A DNA stretch of 35,813 bases from Candidatus Gastranaerophilales bacterium (lineage in GTDB: Bacteria > Cyanobacteriota > Vampirovibrionia > Gastranaerophilales > Gastranaerophilaceae), in the NCBI GenBank assembly GCA_900548405.1, contig UNSJ01000021.1, positions 1 to 35,813 on the forward strand, read 5' to 3'. The first letter of the stretch is position 1; each line of letters opens with the position of its first letter. Under the pieces are notes generated by a model. The model made no database searches, was not told the DNA's origin, and saw only the letters and a program-made list of their open reading frames with translations. Shown one piece after another: positions 8,241 to 16,491 of the stretch. The translations under genes and the position numbers were made by a program.

Positions 8241-8769
8241 TGATTTAAAAGTTTTATATAGTGAAGAACAAATTCAGACAAGAATAAAAGAGCTTGCTGT
8301 TGAAATGAATGAATTTTATAAGGAAGATGAAGTTTACGCCATTTGTGTTTTGAAAGGCGCTGTAATGTTTGCTGTTGATTTGGTAAAACACCTTGAAATG
8401 CCTTTGAAAATGGAGTTTATAAGATTATCAAGCTATAACGGCGGAACAAAAACCTCAGGCAAAGTAAATGCTGTTGATATATCTTTACCTGATTTGAACG
8501 ACAAAAATGTTTTAATTATTGAAGATATCGTTGATACAGGGCTTACTGCAAAATTTTTAACAGATTTTATCCAATGCAATTTTCATACTAAATCAACAAA
8601 ATTTTGTTCGCTTCTGGATAAAAAGATTACGCGCGTTACTGATATAGAACCTGATTATTACGGGTTTGAAGTTGATGATAAATTCCTTGTAGGATACGGA
8701 TTAGATTACGACGGATTTTTCAGAAATTTACGTTTCATAGGATATGTAGAAAAAAATGACTTGGAGTAG
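8230..8769 (+). CDS. hpt: hypoxanthine phosphoribosyltransferase
   Basis: Salvages hypoxanthine and guanine to IMP and GMP using PRPP. The PRPP-binding loop IIEDIVDTGLTAKF is intact, as are the N-terminal ICVLKGAVMFAVDL loop and the flexible-loop segment RLSSYNGGTKTSGKV. With the start at 8230 it has 179 residues, a normal length. I chose 8230 over the in-frame TTG at 8212 and ATG at 8224 because GAGGAAAGG (8214-8222) then lies at proper distance. The gene overlaps the end of tilS by 11 nt, so translation is coupled. Confidence 0.94.
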   Translation: MKVDDLKVLYSEEQIQTRIKELAVEMNEFYKEDEVYAICVLKGAVMFAVDLVKHLEMPLKMEFIRLSSYNGGTKTSGKVNAVDISLPDLNDKNVLIIEDIVDTGLTAKFLTDFIQCNFHTKSTKFCSLLDKKITRVTDIEPDYYGFEVDDKFLVGYGLDYDGFFRNLRFIGYVEKNDLE

Positions 8770-8772
8770 ATT

Positions 8773-9864
8773 TTGAATTCATACGAAAACGCTTTTGAAT
8801 TACTGAATGAATTTTTCACAATTAAGCCCGAAGGTGATGAAATTTTTCGGGTTTTAAAAAAGCTGGTTGATTTTGAATCCGCATACATATATTTTGTAAA
8901 TCCTATGCATCTTGAATATTCTTATAACCCTAAAGAAATTGATATAGATAACATAAAACAACCTTACTTGAAAGAAAATCTTACTGTCAAAAATACTGTA
9001 TTCGGGATGATAATTATTACAGGTAATAATTTTACAAACGAAGACGAAAAGATATTTAAAACCTGTGCTGCAATCATATCTAATATAACAAAAGATATAG
9101 AAATATCTAAGATAATTAAAATGCAGATAGAAGCACTGCAAGAAGGTTATGCTAAGGTTCAGGAAAGTAATAAAAAAATTCTTGAAGCCGAAAAGGTTAA
9201 ATCAAACTTTATCTCACATATTTCTCACGAGCTCAGAACGCCTTTGAACTCAATTTTGGGATTTTCAGATATGCTTGAAAAAGAGTTTGTCGGTACACTT
9301 AATGAGAAACAAAAAGAGTATATTAATGATATTCAAACTGCAGGACTTCATCTGCTCGGAATGATTAACGAGATTTTGGATATGTCTAAAATTGAAGCAA
9401 ATGCAGTTAAATTAAATTTAAGAACCTTTGAAATTCATCAGGTAATAACCGAAACAATAAACATTATCAAACCTTTACTTGTGAAAAAAAATCTTACGCT
9501 GGTTGATAGTTCGCAAGACTTCAAGATAAAAGCAGATTACCAAAAAATTCAGCAAATACTTTTTAACCTTTTAAGCAATGCAATAAAATTCACTCCGGAA
9601 AACGGAAAAATCATTGTTTCGGCATCTATTGACAACAAATACGTAACAATTTCCGTTGAGGACAACGGTATTGGAATAGATAAAAAATATCATAAAAAGA
9701 TATTTGAAAAATTTGAACAATTCGCTCTTCAAAATGAAAGTTCAACAGGGCTCGGATTATCAATAACTAAAGAACTTGTAAAACTACACTATGGCAAAAT
9801 CAAGTTATTTAGTGCCCCAAACAAAGGCAGCAAGTTCATAATTACCATTCCTGCCGAGTGTTAG
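8773..9864 (+). CDS. orphan sensor histidine kinase
   Basis: A 363-residue cytoplasmic kinase without membrane segments. Residues 1-115 look like a small, degenerate GAF-type sensor domain, then a coiled-coil linker (about 115-145). HisKA follows with the H-box SHISHELRTPLNS and the phospho-acceptor His at about 152. The ATPase domain has the N-box (ILFNLLSNAIKFTP), G1 (VEDNGIGID), F-box (FEKFEQF) and G2 (STGLGLSI). TTG start at 8773 with TTGGAG 6 nt upstream, 3 nt after hpt. No response regulator gene is adjacent. Its input and output are unknown; the CpaE-like protein in this window carries a receiver-like domain but is 6 kb away, so a link is speculation. Confidence 0.9.
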   Translation: MNSYENAFELLNEFFTIKPEGDEIFRVLKKLVDFESAYIYFVNPMHLEYSYNPKEIDIDNIKQPYLKENLTVKNTVFGMIIITGNNFTNEDEKIFKTCAAIISNITKDIEISKIIKMQIEALQEGYAKVQESNKKILEAEKVKSNFISHISHELRTPLNSILGFSDMLEKEFVGTLNEKQKEYINDIQTAGLHLLGMINEILDMSKIEANAVKLNLRTFEIHQVITETINIIKPLLVKKNLTLVDSSQDFKIKADYQKIQQILFNLLSNAIKFTPENGKIIVSASIDNKYVTISVEDNGIGIDKKYHKKIFEKFEQFALQNESSTGLGLSITKELVKLHYGKIKLFSAPNKGSKFIITIPAEC

Positions 9865-9866
9865 GG

Positions 9867-9895
9867 TTGTTTTTTATATAACAATATGTTATAAT
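9867..9895 (+). promoter_or_regulatory. extended -10 promoter of the membrane-protein gene
   Basis: TTGTTT at 9867-9872, a 17-nt spacer, and TATAAT at 9890-9895 preceded by TGT, an extended -10. It starts 3 nt after the kinase stop and leaves a leader of about 30 nt with AGAGGAG before the ATG at 9932. The 29-nt element is identical at 25 positions to the promoter of the ncRNA at 16448-16476. Confidence 0.75.
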
Positions 9896-9931
9896 AAAAA
9901 TGTTAGTCAATTTTAAGAGGAGTTTGGAAAA

Positions 9932-10657
9932 ATGGCATCTATTAAAGACGCTTTTGAGGAATCCTATCAGGATAATCTCGCATTTTTAAAATACATAATT
10001 TTTGCGATACCGGTTTATTACTGCGCACACCTTTATACAACAGCCGTAAAAGGTGATTTAACAGGTTTTTGGTGGATGGCATCAGTTACATTCCTGCTGT
10101 TATTCGGATTTTTAATTAAATGCACAACAAATGTAAGAAACGGAAAAGACCACGTTCTTCCGTCATTTAACATTTTTAACTTATTTTGGGCAGGTATTAA
10201 AGGCTCAATAGCTTTAGGGCCTTCAATTGCCGTTAACTGCTGGATAGCTTCCTGGCTTAGCGGTTTAATAGCAAATTACATTCCTGAGCCAAATACTTTA
10301 AAGGTATTCCAATGCATAATCTGGGGTATATTCGGTTCAATAATTCTTACAGGTTATCTGTGTTATGCTAAAACATTTAAAATTGCATCAGCGTATGATT
10401 TTAAAACTATTTCAGAATCTTGTATGGATATACTTGTAGCTGTTTTATTTATGATACCTCAAGTATTGCTTGCAAATGCTATAATTTTAATACCTGTAAC
10501 TTATATCATATGGGTATTTTTAGGATTACCTCACCCTGTTGCAACATTCTTCTGGAGTATGGTTCTGATATTCAACCTTGCAATGATAGGACATTACCTT
10601 GCGCAGGTCGATTATGAGGCAATAGCTGCCAAAGAAAATGCAGATAAAATAATTTAA
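9932..10657 (+). CDS. hypothetical polytopic membrane protein (241 aa)
   Basis: Not recognised. About six hydrophobic segments are visible, at residues near 20-38, 48-65, 85-110, 120-142, 165-190 and 195-220, with a Trp-rich GFWWMASV at about 45 and a short charged loop (TNVRNGKDHVLPS). There is no signal peptide, ATP-binding motif or obvious transport signature. The N-terminal MASIKDAFEESYQDNLAFLKYI looks like the cytoplasmic start of integral proteins with amphipathic first helices. It has its own promoter, a good ribosome binding site and a strong terminator, so it is a single-gene unit. Function unknown. Confidence 0.8.
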   Translation: MASIKDAFEESYQDNLAFLKYIIFAIPVYYCAHLYTTAVKGDLTGFWWMASVTFLLLFGFLIKCTTNVRNGKDHVLPSFNIFNLFWAGIKGSIALGPSIAVNCWIASWLSGLIANYIPEPNTLKVFQCIIWGIFGSIILTGYLCYAKTFKIASAYDFKTISESCMDILVAVLFMIPQVLLANAIILIPVTYIIWVFLGLPHPVATFFWSMVLIFNLAMIGHYLAQVDYEAIAAKENADKII

Positions 10658-10661
10658 GTTT

Positions 10662-10690
10662 AAAAAGGTTTCCGATTAGGAAACCTTTTT
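10662..10690. terminator. bidirectional intrinsic terminator between the membrane-protein gene and uvrB
   Basis: A perfect 12-bp inverted repeat: AAAAAGGTTTCC (10662-10673), loop GATTA, GGAAACCTTTTT (10679-10690), with T runs in both directions. It ends the plus-strand gene at 10657 and the minus-strand uvrB whose stop is at 10690-10692. Confidence 0.92.
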
Positions 10691-12675
10691 TATTCAACCA
10701 TTTCGCGAAGTTTTTTAAGCTTATCTCTTATTTCTGCCGCTCTTTCAAAATCAAGAATTTTAGCTGCTTTGTGCATATCTTTTTCAAGCTTATCAATAAG
10801 TTTTGGCAAATCCTTCTTATCAATACCCAAATCCACCATTTCTTCCGCAACAATATCTTCCAAATCGCGGTAACTTGCAACTAAAGAAAGAAGATTGTTT
10901 TCGATTGGCTTTTTAATTGTTTGAGGAACAATGCCGTATTTTTGGTTATATTCAATTTGAATTTTGCGTCTTCTTTCTGTTTCCGAAATAGCTTTTTCCA
11001 TTGATTCTGTCATTCTGTCAGCATACATTATAACTTCACCGCAGGCATTACGCGCAGCACGTCCTACTGTTTGAATAAGACTTGTTTCAGAGCGCAAAAA
11101 TCCCTCTTTATCCGCATCCATAATTGCAACAAGAGAAACCTCAGGAATATCAAGACCTTCTCTTAAAAGGTTTACACCTATAAGCACATCGAATTCTCCC
11201 AAGCGCAAATCTCTTAAAATTTCCACACGTTCAAGAGATTGAATTTCACTGTGTAAATAGCGGACTTTTATACCTTCCTGAATAAAATAATCAGTCAAAT
11301 CTTCAGCCATACGCTTGGTAAGTGTAGTTATAAGAACGCGCTCATTCTTTTCTGTTCGCTTTTTAATTTCATTTTTTAAGTCTTCGATTTGAGTTCCGAT
11401 TGGGCGCACAGATATCTTAGGGTCAATCAATCCTGTTGGTCTGATAATTTGTTCAACAAGCTGTGAAGATGTTCTGCGTTCAAATTCAGACGGTGTTGCA
11501 GAAATATAGATTTTTTGATGAACTTTATTAAAGAATTCATCGTTTTTAAGCGGTCTGTTATCCTTTGCACAAGGAAGTCTGAAACCGTAGTCAATCAAAG
11601 TTGTTTTACGTGAAGCATCACCATGATACATGCCTTTTAACTGCGGAAGTGTAACATGCGATTCATCAATAACAGTCAAAAAATCACCCTGAAAATAATC
11701 AAGTAAAGTTGCAGGGGCAGAACCGGGAGGTCTGCGCTCTATAATTCTTGAGTAATTTTCAATTCCCGAGCAATAGCCCATTTCCTTAATCATTTCAATA
11801 TCGTATTTTACACGCTGCTCAAGACGCTGCGCTTCAATAAGTTTGTTTTCATTATTAAGCTCTGCAAGCCTGTTTTGAAGTTCCTGACGTATTAAAGCTA
11901 TGGTTTCATCAACGTTTTCATCATAAGAAAGATAGTGCACGGCAGGATATATAACAACTTTATCAGGAGTTTCAATAATTTCACCTGTCACACTGTCTAT
12001 TCTGACAATCTTCTCGATTTCATCACCAAAAAATGAAATTCTTGTTATAATTTTTTCGTAAGCAGGCATAATTTCGACAACATCGCCGCGCGCTCTGAAA
12101 TTTGAACGTTCCAGAACAAGGTCATTTCTAGTATACTGAACGCTGATTAAGTGTCTTAACAAATCATCTCTGGCAACCTCATCACCTACATTCAACTCAA
12201 CTGAGCCTCTAAAGTAGTTTTCAGGCAGACCTAAACCGTAAATGCAGCTTACGGAAGCAATAATAATTACATCATTGCGTTCATACAGACTTCTTGTTGT
12301 ATTGTGGCGAAGTCTGTCTATTTCTTCATTAATAGAAGCCGATTTTTCAATAAACGTGTCAGTTCTGGGAATATAAGCTTCCGGCTGGTAGTAATCATAA
12401 TAACTTATGAAATATTCTACCGCATTATCAGGAAAAAGTTCTTTAAACTCGTTATACAGCTGCGCTGCAAGAGTTTTGTTATGAGCAATAATCAAAGTCG
12501 GTTTTTGCACGCGCTCAATTACATTTGCTATGGTAAAAGTTTTACCTGAACCTGTAATACCAAGTAAAGTCTGAGCATCGTCACCGTTTTTAATACCTTC
12601 AACAAGTTTTTCAATAGCTTGCGGCTGGTCACCTGACGGTTTATATTTAGAAGATATTTTAAATTTTTTATCCAT
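10690..12675 (-). CDS. uvrB: excinuclease ABC subunit B
   Basis: The damage-verifying helicase-like subunit of nucleotide excision repair. 661 residues, normal length. Visible motifs are Walker [11 protein letters not shown] near residue 40, the beta-hairpin [12 protein letters not shown] that inserts into DNA, the DESH box, QTVGRAARN (motif VI), and the C-terminal UVR domain ([25 protein letters not shown]) that contacts UvrC. No Shine-Dalgarno precedes the ATG; TAAAAT stands 6 nt upstream, so the mRNA is probably leaderless. uvrA and uvrC are not in the window. Confidence 0.97.
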   Translation of the reverse strand: MDKKFKISSKYKPSGDQPQAIEKLVEGIKNGDDAQTLLGITGSGKTFTIANVIERVQKPTLIIAHNKTLAAQLYNEFKELFPDNAVEYFISYYDYYQPEAYIPRTDTFIEKSASINEEIDRLRHNTTRSLYERNDVIIIASVSCIYGLGLPENYFRGSVELNVGDEVARDDLLRHLISVQYTRNDLVLERSNFRARGDVVEIMPAYEKIITRISFFGDEIEKIVRIDSVTGEIIETPDKVVIYPAVHYLSYDENVDETIALIRQELQNRLAELNNENKLIEAQRLEQRVKYDIEMIKEMGYCSGIENYSRIIERRPPGSAPATLLDYFQGDFLTVIDESHVTLPQLKGMYHGDASRKTTLIDYGFRLPCAKDNRPLKNDEFFNKVHQKIYISATPSEFERRTSSQLVEQIIRPTGLIDPKISVRPIGTQIEDLKNEIKKRTEKNERVLITTLTKRMAEDLTDYFIQEGIKVRYLHSEIQSLERVEILRDLRLGEFDVLIGVNLLREGLDIPEVSLVAIMDADKEGFLRSETSLIQTVGRAARNACGEVIMYADRMTESMEKAISETERRRKIQIEYNQKYGIVPQTIKKPIENNLLSLVASYRDLEDIVAEEMVDLGIDKKDLPKLIDKLEKDMHKAAKILDFERAAEIRDKLKKLREMVE

Positions 12676-12681
12676 AACAAA

Positions 12682-12687
12682 ATTTTA
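12682..12687 (-). promoter_or_regulatory. predicted -10 of leaderless uvrB transcript
   Basis: On the minus strand TAAAAT (12687-12682) is followed by TTTGTT and the ATG at 12675. I cannot point to a convincing -35, as the upstream bases are a T run. No ribosome binding site is present. Confidence 0.4.
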
Positions 12688-12764
12688 CAACAAAAGATTA
12701 GCAAAAAAAAATGTTTTTGTGTTATATATAATTGCGCAAATAATTTATTGAGGGCACCCCTAAA

Positions 12765-13811
12765 GTGATAACTTCGCTGTCTAATACACCCCGCGAACAT
12801 AAATATAAAGATCCGCTAAGCCAAAAAACATTGGTTCTGATGTCTTATTCAAACGAAGTTGGTACGGCAATATCGGAAATTGCACCAAAACTTGGCACGG
12901 CTCTTTGGGCTCCGACATTTATGTATCTTGGTGCAGACATTTATGATAAATACAAAAACGATAAAGACAGCTATAACCCGAGCGGAAAAAGAGCTTTTAA
13001 ACGTGCAATTTTTCAAGGTATGACGTCGTTAATAGCACTGCCTGCGGTAATTTATGCAGGTCAATGTTTAGTTTCGCCGCTATCAAGAATGCAAAAATCA
13101 GGCATAAGCGGTAATGCAAAAGATGCTGTTTACAGGCACACAAAAGATGTAATAGACCAAACACATGGTGATGCTCTTGAAAGTTATGAAAAATTTAAAA
13201 ACATAGTTACCAAAAGTTTGGAAAACAAGCTTGATGCAAGAAAAAACGAAAAAAAATCAGTAAGCAATTTTTTCAAAAAAGTTGTTCATTTCTTTACTGA
13301 TAAATATCCTCTTGTAGGAGCTGACAAGAAAAAGCTTCTTGCTTTTGCCGAAGATAATGCCAAAAGCACATTTGAAATTGCTGAAGCATTAAAAAACAAT
13401 GATAAGAAAAAAGTTCCACATAAGATTTACCATAGATATCAAAAGCTTCTTCCTAAAATGAAAGAAATGTATAAAGAAGCTGATTATTCACATCATGCAA
13501 CAAGAACAGCTTTAAAAGAATACCAAAATTCATTAATATTTAAAAATAAACTTTTAAAAACAGTGGGAGGATTTATTACACTTGGAATTTTTGCAGCACC
13601 TGTTAACGAATTTGTTGACAAAAAAATAATGAAAAAATATATAAATCCCGGAATTGATCAAATTTCTCATGAATTTGTCAACGGAAACGGTTCTAATTTA
13701 AAAAATATCTTTAACGAAATGCGCGAAAGAAAATTTAATCCTCAATCTGCGCAAAACGAGAAGCCATTGAACCTGCTTGAGCAATCAAAGATTCAGCCCG
13801 CAAAGAAGTAA
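12765..13811 (+). CDS. hypothetical membrane-associated protein (348 aa)
   Basis: Not recognised. The GTG start at 12765 has GAGGG about 10 nt upstream. Hydrophobic stretches lie at about residues 43-62 (LGTALWAPTFMYLGADIY), 86-108 (GMTSLIALPAVIYAGQCLVSP) and 268-285 (VGGFITLGIFAAPVNEF); between them is a long, very Lys-rich helical region. The order, short Pro-Thr-Trp/Phe membrane helix then Tyr/Lys-rich segment, is reminiscent of the 731-residue protein at 17257-19452 (VPTWYAISQGMDYYAKK against APTFMYLGADIYDKYKN), which suggests a shared lineage-specific family. Its last 77 nt overlap the 3' end of the convergent CpaF-like gene. Confidence 0.7.
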   Translation: MITSLSNTPREHKYKDPLSQKTLVLMSYSNEVGTAISEIAPKLGTALWAPTFMYLGADIYDKYKNDKDSYNPSGKRAFKRAIFQGMTSLIALPAVIYAGQCLVSPLSRMQKSGISGNAKDAVYRHTKDVIDQTHGDALESYEKFKNIVTKSLENKLDARKNEKKSVSNFFKKVVHFFTDKYPLVGADKKKLLAFAEDNAKSTFEIAEALKNNDKKKVPHKIYHRYQKLLPKMKEMYKEADYSHHATRTALKEYQNSLIFKNKLLKTVGGFITLGIFAAPVNEFVDKKIMKKYINPGIDQISHEFVNGNGSNLKNIFNEMRERKFNPQSAQNEKPLNLLEQSKIQPAKK

Positions 13812-15048
13812 GCGGCTGCGGAATTTCTGTGACATATTGATTATCAACAAGCTTTGCAATTTCTCTGACAGAAAGTGCTGATGTTCTTGCAGGAGTAAGC
13901 TCAACAATTGATGTTATACGAGATATACCGTCAGACATTTTATTTATCTGAACAATGTAGTCATAATCAGATAAAACCTTACCTTTTGCATATTTTTCAG
14001 GAAATTTTTCATCAGCAACCATTGAAGATACAAGCTTTGTTAACGCCGAATCTATTGAACCTGCTCTTAAAGTTAGAACAGTTCCTTTCCAGTCAGATAT
14101 TGAGCATACAGGATTGTTTAAATCTATAATTAAATGCTCAGGCGACATATTTAATATATTTGTAAGAAGCATACTTAAATCGCCTGAAAGCTTATTGACG
14201 GAAAATTTAATTAAATTTTCACAGCTGCAAGATATCTGAGGAACATCTTCAATTAAGACCGTACGTTTTTGAGTAAGTGAAGAAGATATTAATGTGTCAA
14301 GAAGATTTGTTTTTCCTGAATTAATATCACCTGATATAACAATATTTTTTCCTGAATCAATCGCTGAAACAAGAAAATTAAAAAGTTCACGGTTCAAAAG
14401 CCCTTTATCAATCAGAGAATTTATATCTGCCTGAGATGATTTTTTAATAATAATATTTGCAGCATCTACTGATACAGGCGGCAAAATTACAGTTATATTC
14501 ATATTCTTTATTTTTAAATTCCAGATATAATCTTTGTCTTCCGGCTTAACTTCCGAAAGGTTTAGAATATTTTTCATGATAAAATTCATTTGTTTATCAT
14601 TCAGCTTCATCTCAGTATTTAAAACTTTACCTGAAATCTCTATAAATACGCTGCTTGTTCCGTTTACATATATAGTTGACACGTTTTCCTGTGCTATTAA
14701 ATAATCAAGCGGACCAAAGCCCATGATAGATGTAAAAAGGTTTTCTATAAGCAGTTCTGTTTCATTTTCAGGGATTACCTTTCCGTCAGCAGAAAGCTTA
14801 TTCATAACAAAAGTTTTTATAAGTTCTTTTTGTTTGTCAGGAGTATACTCAAACCATACGGGAATTGATTCTATTTTTTGAAGCAGAGCCTTCTTAAAAT
14901 CAGCTTCAACACTTTCATCAACAGAAGTTTCAATTAATTCAGGCTGAGCATCAACTGCCTTTTCTGTGTTTATAAATTTAGGTTCAAGAGGTGATGTTTC
15001 ATTTTCGATTTTCTTAAATCTGCTGCTCAATTTACTGCTTTGTAACAT
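13735..15048 (-). CDS. CpaF/TadA-like secretion ATPase, catalytically degenerate
   Basis: A 437-residue member of the CpaF branch of type II/IV secretion ATPases. The N-terminal part (GFGPLDYLIAQENVSTIYVNG) and the central VLPPVS, GKNIVISGDINSGKTNLLDTLIS (Walker A) and VLIEDVPQI are well preserved. However, the Walker B segment that normally reads like IVGEVRG is LIIDLNNPV, without the Glu, and the histidine box TxHAN is LTLRAGS, without His or Asn. ATP may bind but hydrolysis is doubtful. Start at 15048 because GGAAGGG lies just upstream and the ATG follows the stop of the CpaE-like gene by one base. No pilus or TadBC genes are adjacent. It could be a regulatory or pseudo-ATPase partner of the CpaE-like protein. 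Confidence 0.8.
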   Translation of the reverse strand: MLQSSKLSSRFKKIENETSPLEPKFINTEKAVDAQPELIETSVDESVEADFKKALLQKIESIPVWFEYTPDKQKELIKTFVMNKLSADGKVIPENETELLIENLFTSIMGFGPLDYLIAQENVSTIYVNGTSSVFIEISGKVLNTEMKLNDKQMNFIMKNILNLSEVKPEDKDYIWNLKIKNMNITVILPPVSVDAANIIIKKSSQADINSLIDKGLLNRELFNFLVSAIDSGKNIVISGDINSGKTNLLDTLISSSLTQKRTVLIEDVPQISCSCENLIKFSVNKLSGDLSMLLTNILNMSPEHLIIDLNNPVCSISDWKGTVLTLRAGSIDSALTKLVSSMVADEKFPEKYAKGKVLSDYDYIVQINKMSDGISRITSIVELTPARTSALSVREIAKLVDNQYVTEIPQPLTSLRAESLIAQAGSMASRFAQIED

Positions 15049-15049
15049 A

Positions 15050-16213
15050 TTAAACCCTTCCAAGCTTTTTCATAAGCTTTTGACGATATACGCTGTCAGA
15101 TACCATCAATGCAAGATTTTTATAACTTACCGCAACATTTGAATCAGGGTTAATTTCTGATACAGGCACTCCTTTATTAATCGCAGACATCATGGAAAAA
15201 TAATTATTTGGTATTTTCCAATAAATTTTTCTACCCAAAACTTCTTCAACATCTTCTGCTTTTATTTCATCGTTCTCCATATAACGATTTACAAGCACCT
15301 GAGTTTTATCATCATCAAAACCCATTTTTTCAAACAATTCCAAACATCTCTGGCAGTTTCTTAGCGCCGGAAGATTTATAATGGTAACAAGAAATATCAA
15401 ATCAGAATTTTCCAAAGCCATCATAGCCTTTCCGTCAAATCCGCCTGATGTATCAACAACAACATAAGAAAAAGTATCTCTTAAAATATTAAACAACTTT
15501 GATATCTGCTTTGAAGAAATATCTTCTACCTGCTTGAAAAAAGGAGGATCAGCAAGAACATAAAGACTTGTATCCTTATATTTTTCAAGAGTTGAAAGCA
15601 AAAAATCTTCGTTAATCTTATCAAGATTTTGGAGCATATAAGAAATATTAAAAGACGGTTTTAAATCAAGAAAAGTAGTAACATCACCCAGCTGAAAATT
15701 TAAATCTATTAGAGCCACATTTTCTTTTGTAATTTTAGCAAGTTCCAGCGCCAAATTAGAAGCAATAGATGTTTTTCCCACACCGCCTTTGTTGGAGTAT
15801 ACGGTCAAAACTCTACATTTTGATTTTTTAGGTCTTGAATCAGTTAAATCATTATATGTTTTATCAAGGACCTCAAAAAATTCACCCTTGATTAAAGGTA
15901 AAGAAAGAAAATCCGAAGCTCCAATTCTCATGGCTCTGATAACCATATCAACAGCAGGTTTATCAGAAAGAGCAATTACCTTGCAATTTTTAAATTCCGA
16001 AGAAATTTTCGAAACAAAATTCAATCCCTGTTCCGGATACTCTGAAATATCAACTATTACAAGTGACTTATCAAGTTCTTTAACTCCGTTATATGCTTTT
16101 GTAAAATCAGAAGTATCAGCTAAAAAATTGAAAGCTTCAAATTCTTCAAGATAGAGCTTTAAAAGTTCCAGCGTATGTTTTTGTTCGGTTACGACAATTA
16201 CAGGTATACTCAT
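15050..16213 (-). CDS. CpaE-like protein: receiver-like domain plus MinD/ParA ATPase
   Basis: Residues 1-115 form a receiver-like domain: the Asp of LVIVDIS is in the phospho-site position, but the acidic pair near the N-terminus is replaced (VIVVTEQKH), so it may be a pseudo-receiver. Residues from about 130 form a MinD/ParA ATPase with the deviant Walker A SNKGGVGKTSIASN, ALIDLNFQLGD and VVVDTSGGFD. CpaE proteins position Flp/Tad pilus machinery at the pole. With the ATG at 16213 the length is 387 residues; a start 6 codons earlier (16231) is possible but would put the promoter inside the gene. No ribosome binding site is present, and TACAAT lies 6 nt before the ATG. The next gene is the CpaF-like one. 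Confidence 0.88.
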   Translation of the reverse strand: MSIPVIVVTEQKHTLELLKLYLEEFEAFNFLADTSDFTKAYNGVKELDKSLVIVDISEYPEQGLNFVSKISSEFKNCKVIALSDKPAVDMVIRAMRIGASDFLSLPLIKGEFFEVLDKTYNDLTDSRPKKSKCRVLTVYSNKGGVGKTSIASNLALELAKITKENVALIDLNFQLGDVTTFLDLKPSFNISYMLQNLDKINEDFLLSTLEKYKDTSLYVLADPPFFKQVEDISSKQISKLFNILRDTFSYVVVDTSGGFDGKAMMALENSDLIFLVTIINLPALRNCQRCLELFEKMGFDDDKTQVLVNRYMENDEIKAEDVEEVLGRKIYWKIPNNYFSMMSAINKGVPVSEINPDSNVAVSYKNLALMVSDSVYRQKLMKKLGRV

Positions 16214-16219
16214 ACACGT

Positions 16220-16248
16220 ATTGTAGCACATTTCAACAGGTCAGGCAA
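16220..16248 (-). promoter_or_regulatory. predicted leaderless promoter of the CpaE-like gene
   Basis: On the minus strand TTGCCT (16248-16243), a 17-nt spacer, TACAAT (16225-16220), then ACGTGT and the ATG at 16213. The expected start of transcription is at the A of the ATG. Upstream is the U-rich 3' end of the ncRNA. Confidence 0.6.
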
Positions 16249-16267
16249 TAGCAATAAAATAATAAAA

Positions 16268-16441
16268 GCCCTGCACAGATGCGATTTTGTTACCTGCGTG
16301 GTCTAGCAGGTGGGTGAACGCCCCGGATTATCCGTTTCCCGCTGGCGATTATAAAATCGGCGGGTATACTTCACATCCTGTCGGAGTCAATTCTCCCTAT
16401 TTAAATAAATGTAGGAACAAAATGAACACCCATACAGAGCT
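16268..16441 (-). ncRNA. structured ncRNA, 6S RNA-like (candidate ssrS)
   Basis: About 174 nt, more GC-rich than its surroundings and without a reading frame. On the minus strand the first bases (GCUCUGUAUGGGUG) pair with the last ones (CAUCUGUGCAGGGC) over 14 bp including five G-U pairs, then a small internal loop, then AUUUUGUU with AACAAAAU (8 bp) and CC with GG. The wobble pairs would be C-A mismatches on the plus strand, so the minus strand is the coding one. Inside are hairpins GGAG/CUCC, CCCGC-CGAUU/AAUCG-GCGGG, a longer-range GUGAA/UUCAC, and ACCUGC/GCAGGU. The 3' end is followed by UUUUAUUAUUUUAUU (16267 downward). Long closing stem, central open region and apical arm fit 6S RNA, which inhibits sigma70-RNA polymerase, but a cis-acting leader for the CpaE-like gene or a lineage-specific RNA is not excluded. 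Existence is much surer than identity. Confidence 0.7.
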
Positions 16442-16447
16442 TAATTA

Positions 16448-16476
16448 ATTATAACATATTTAAGTATAAAAAACAA
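16448..16476 (-). promoter_or_regulatory. extended -10 promoter of the ncRNA
   Basis: On the minus strand TTGTTT (16476-16471), a 17-nt spacer ending in TGT, and a perfect TATAAT (16453-16448). The start of transcription is expected at 16440-16441, exactly at the first base of the RNA closing stem. Confidence 0.8.
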
Positions 16477-16491
16477 TATTAGCCTGAAGAA

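Noticed and set aside
16268..16441. Riboswitch of a known class (c-di-GMP, cobalamin, lysine) upstream of the CpaE-like gene
   Set aside because: None of the conserved core strings of those classes is visible, and the closing stem encloses the whole transcript up to a U-rich end, as in a stand-alone RNA.
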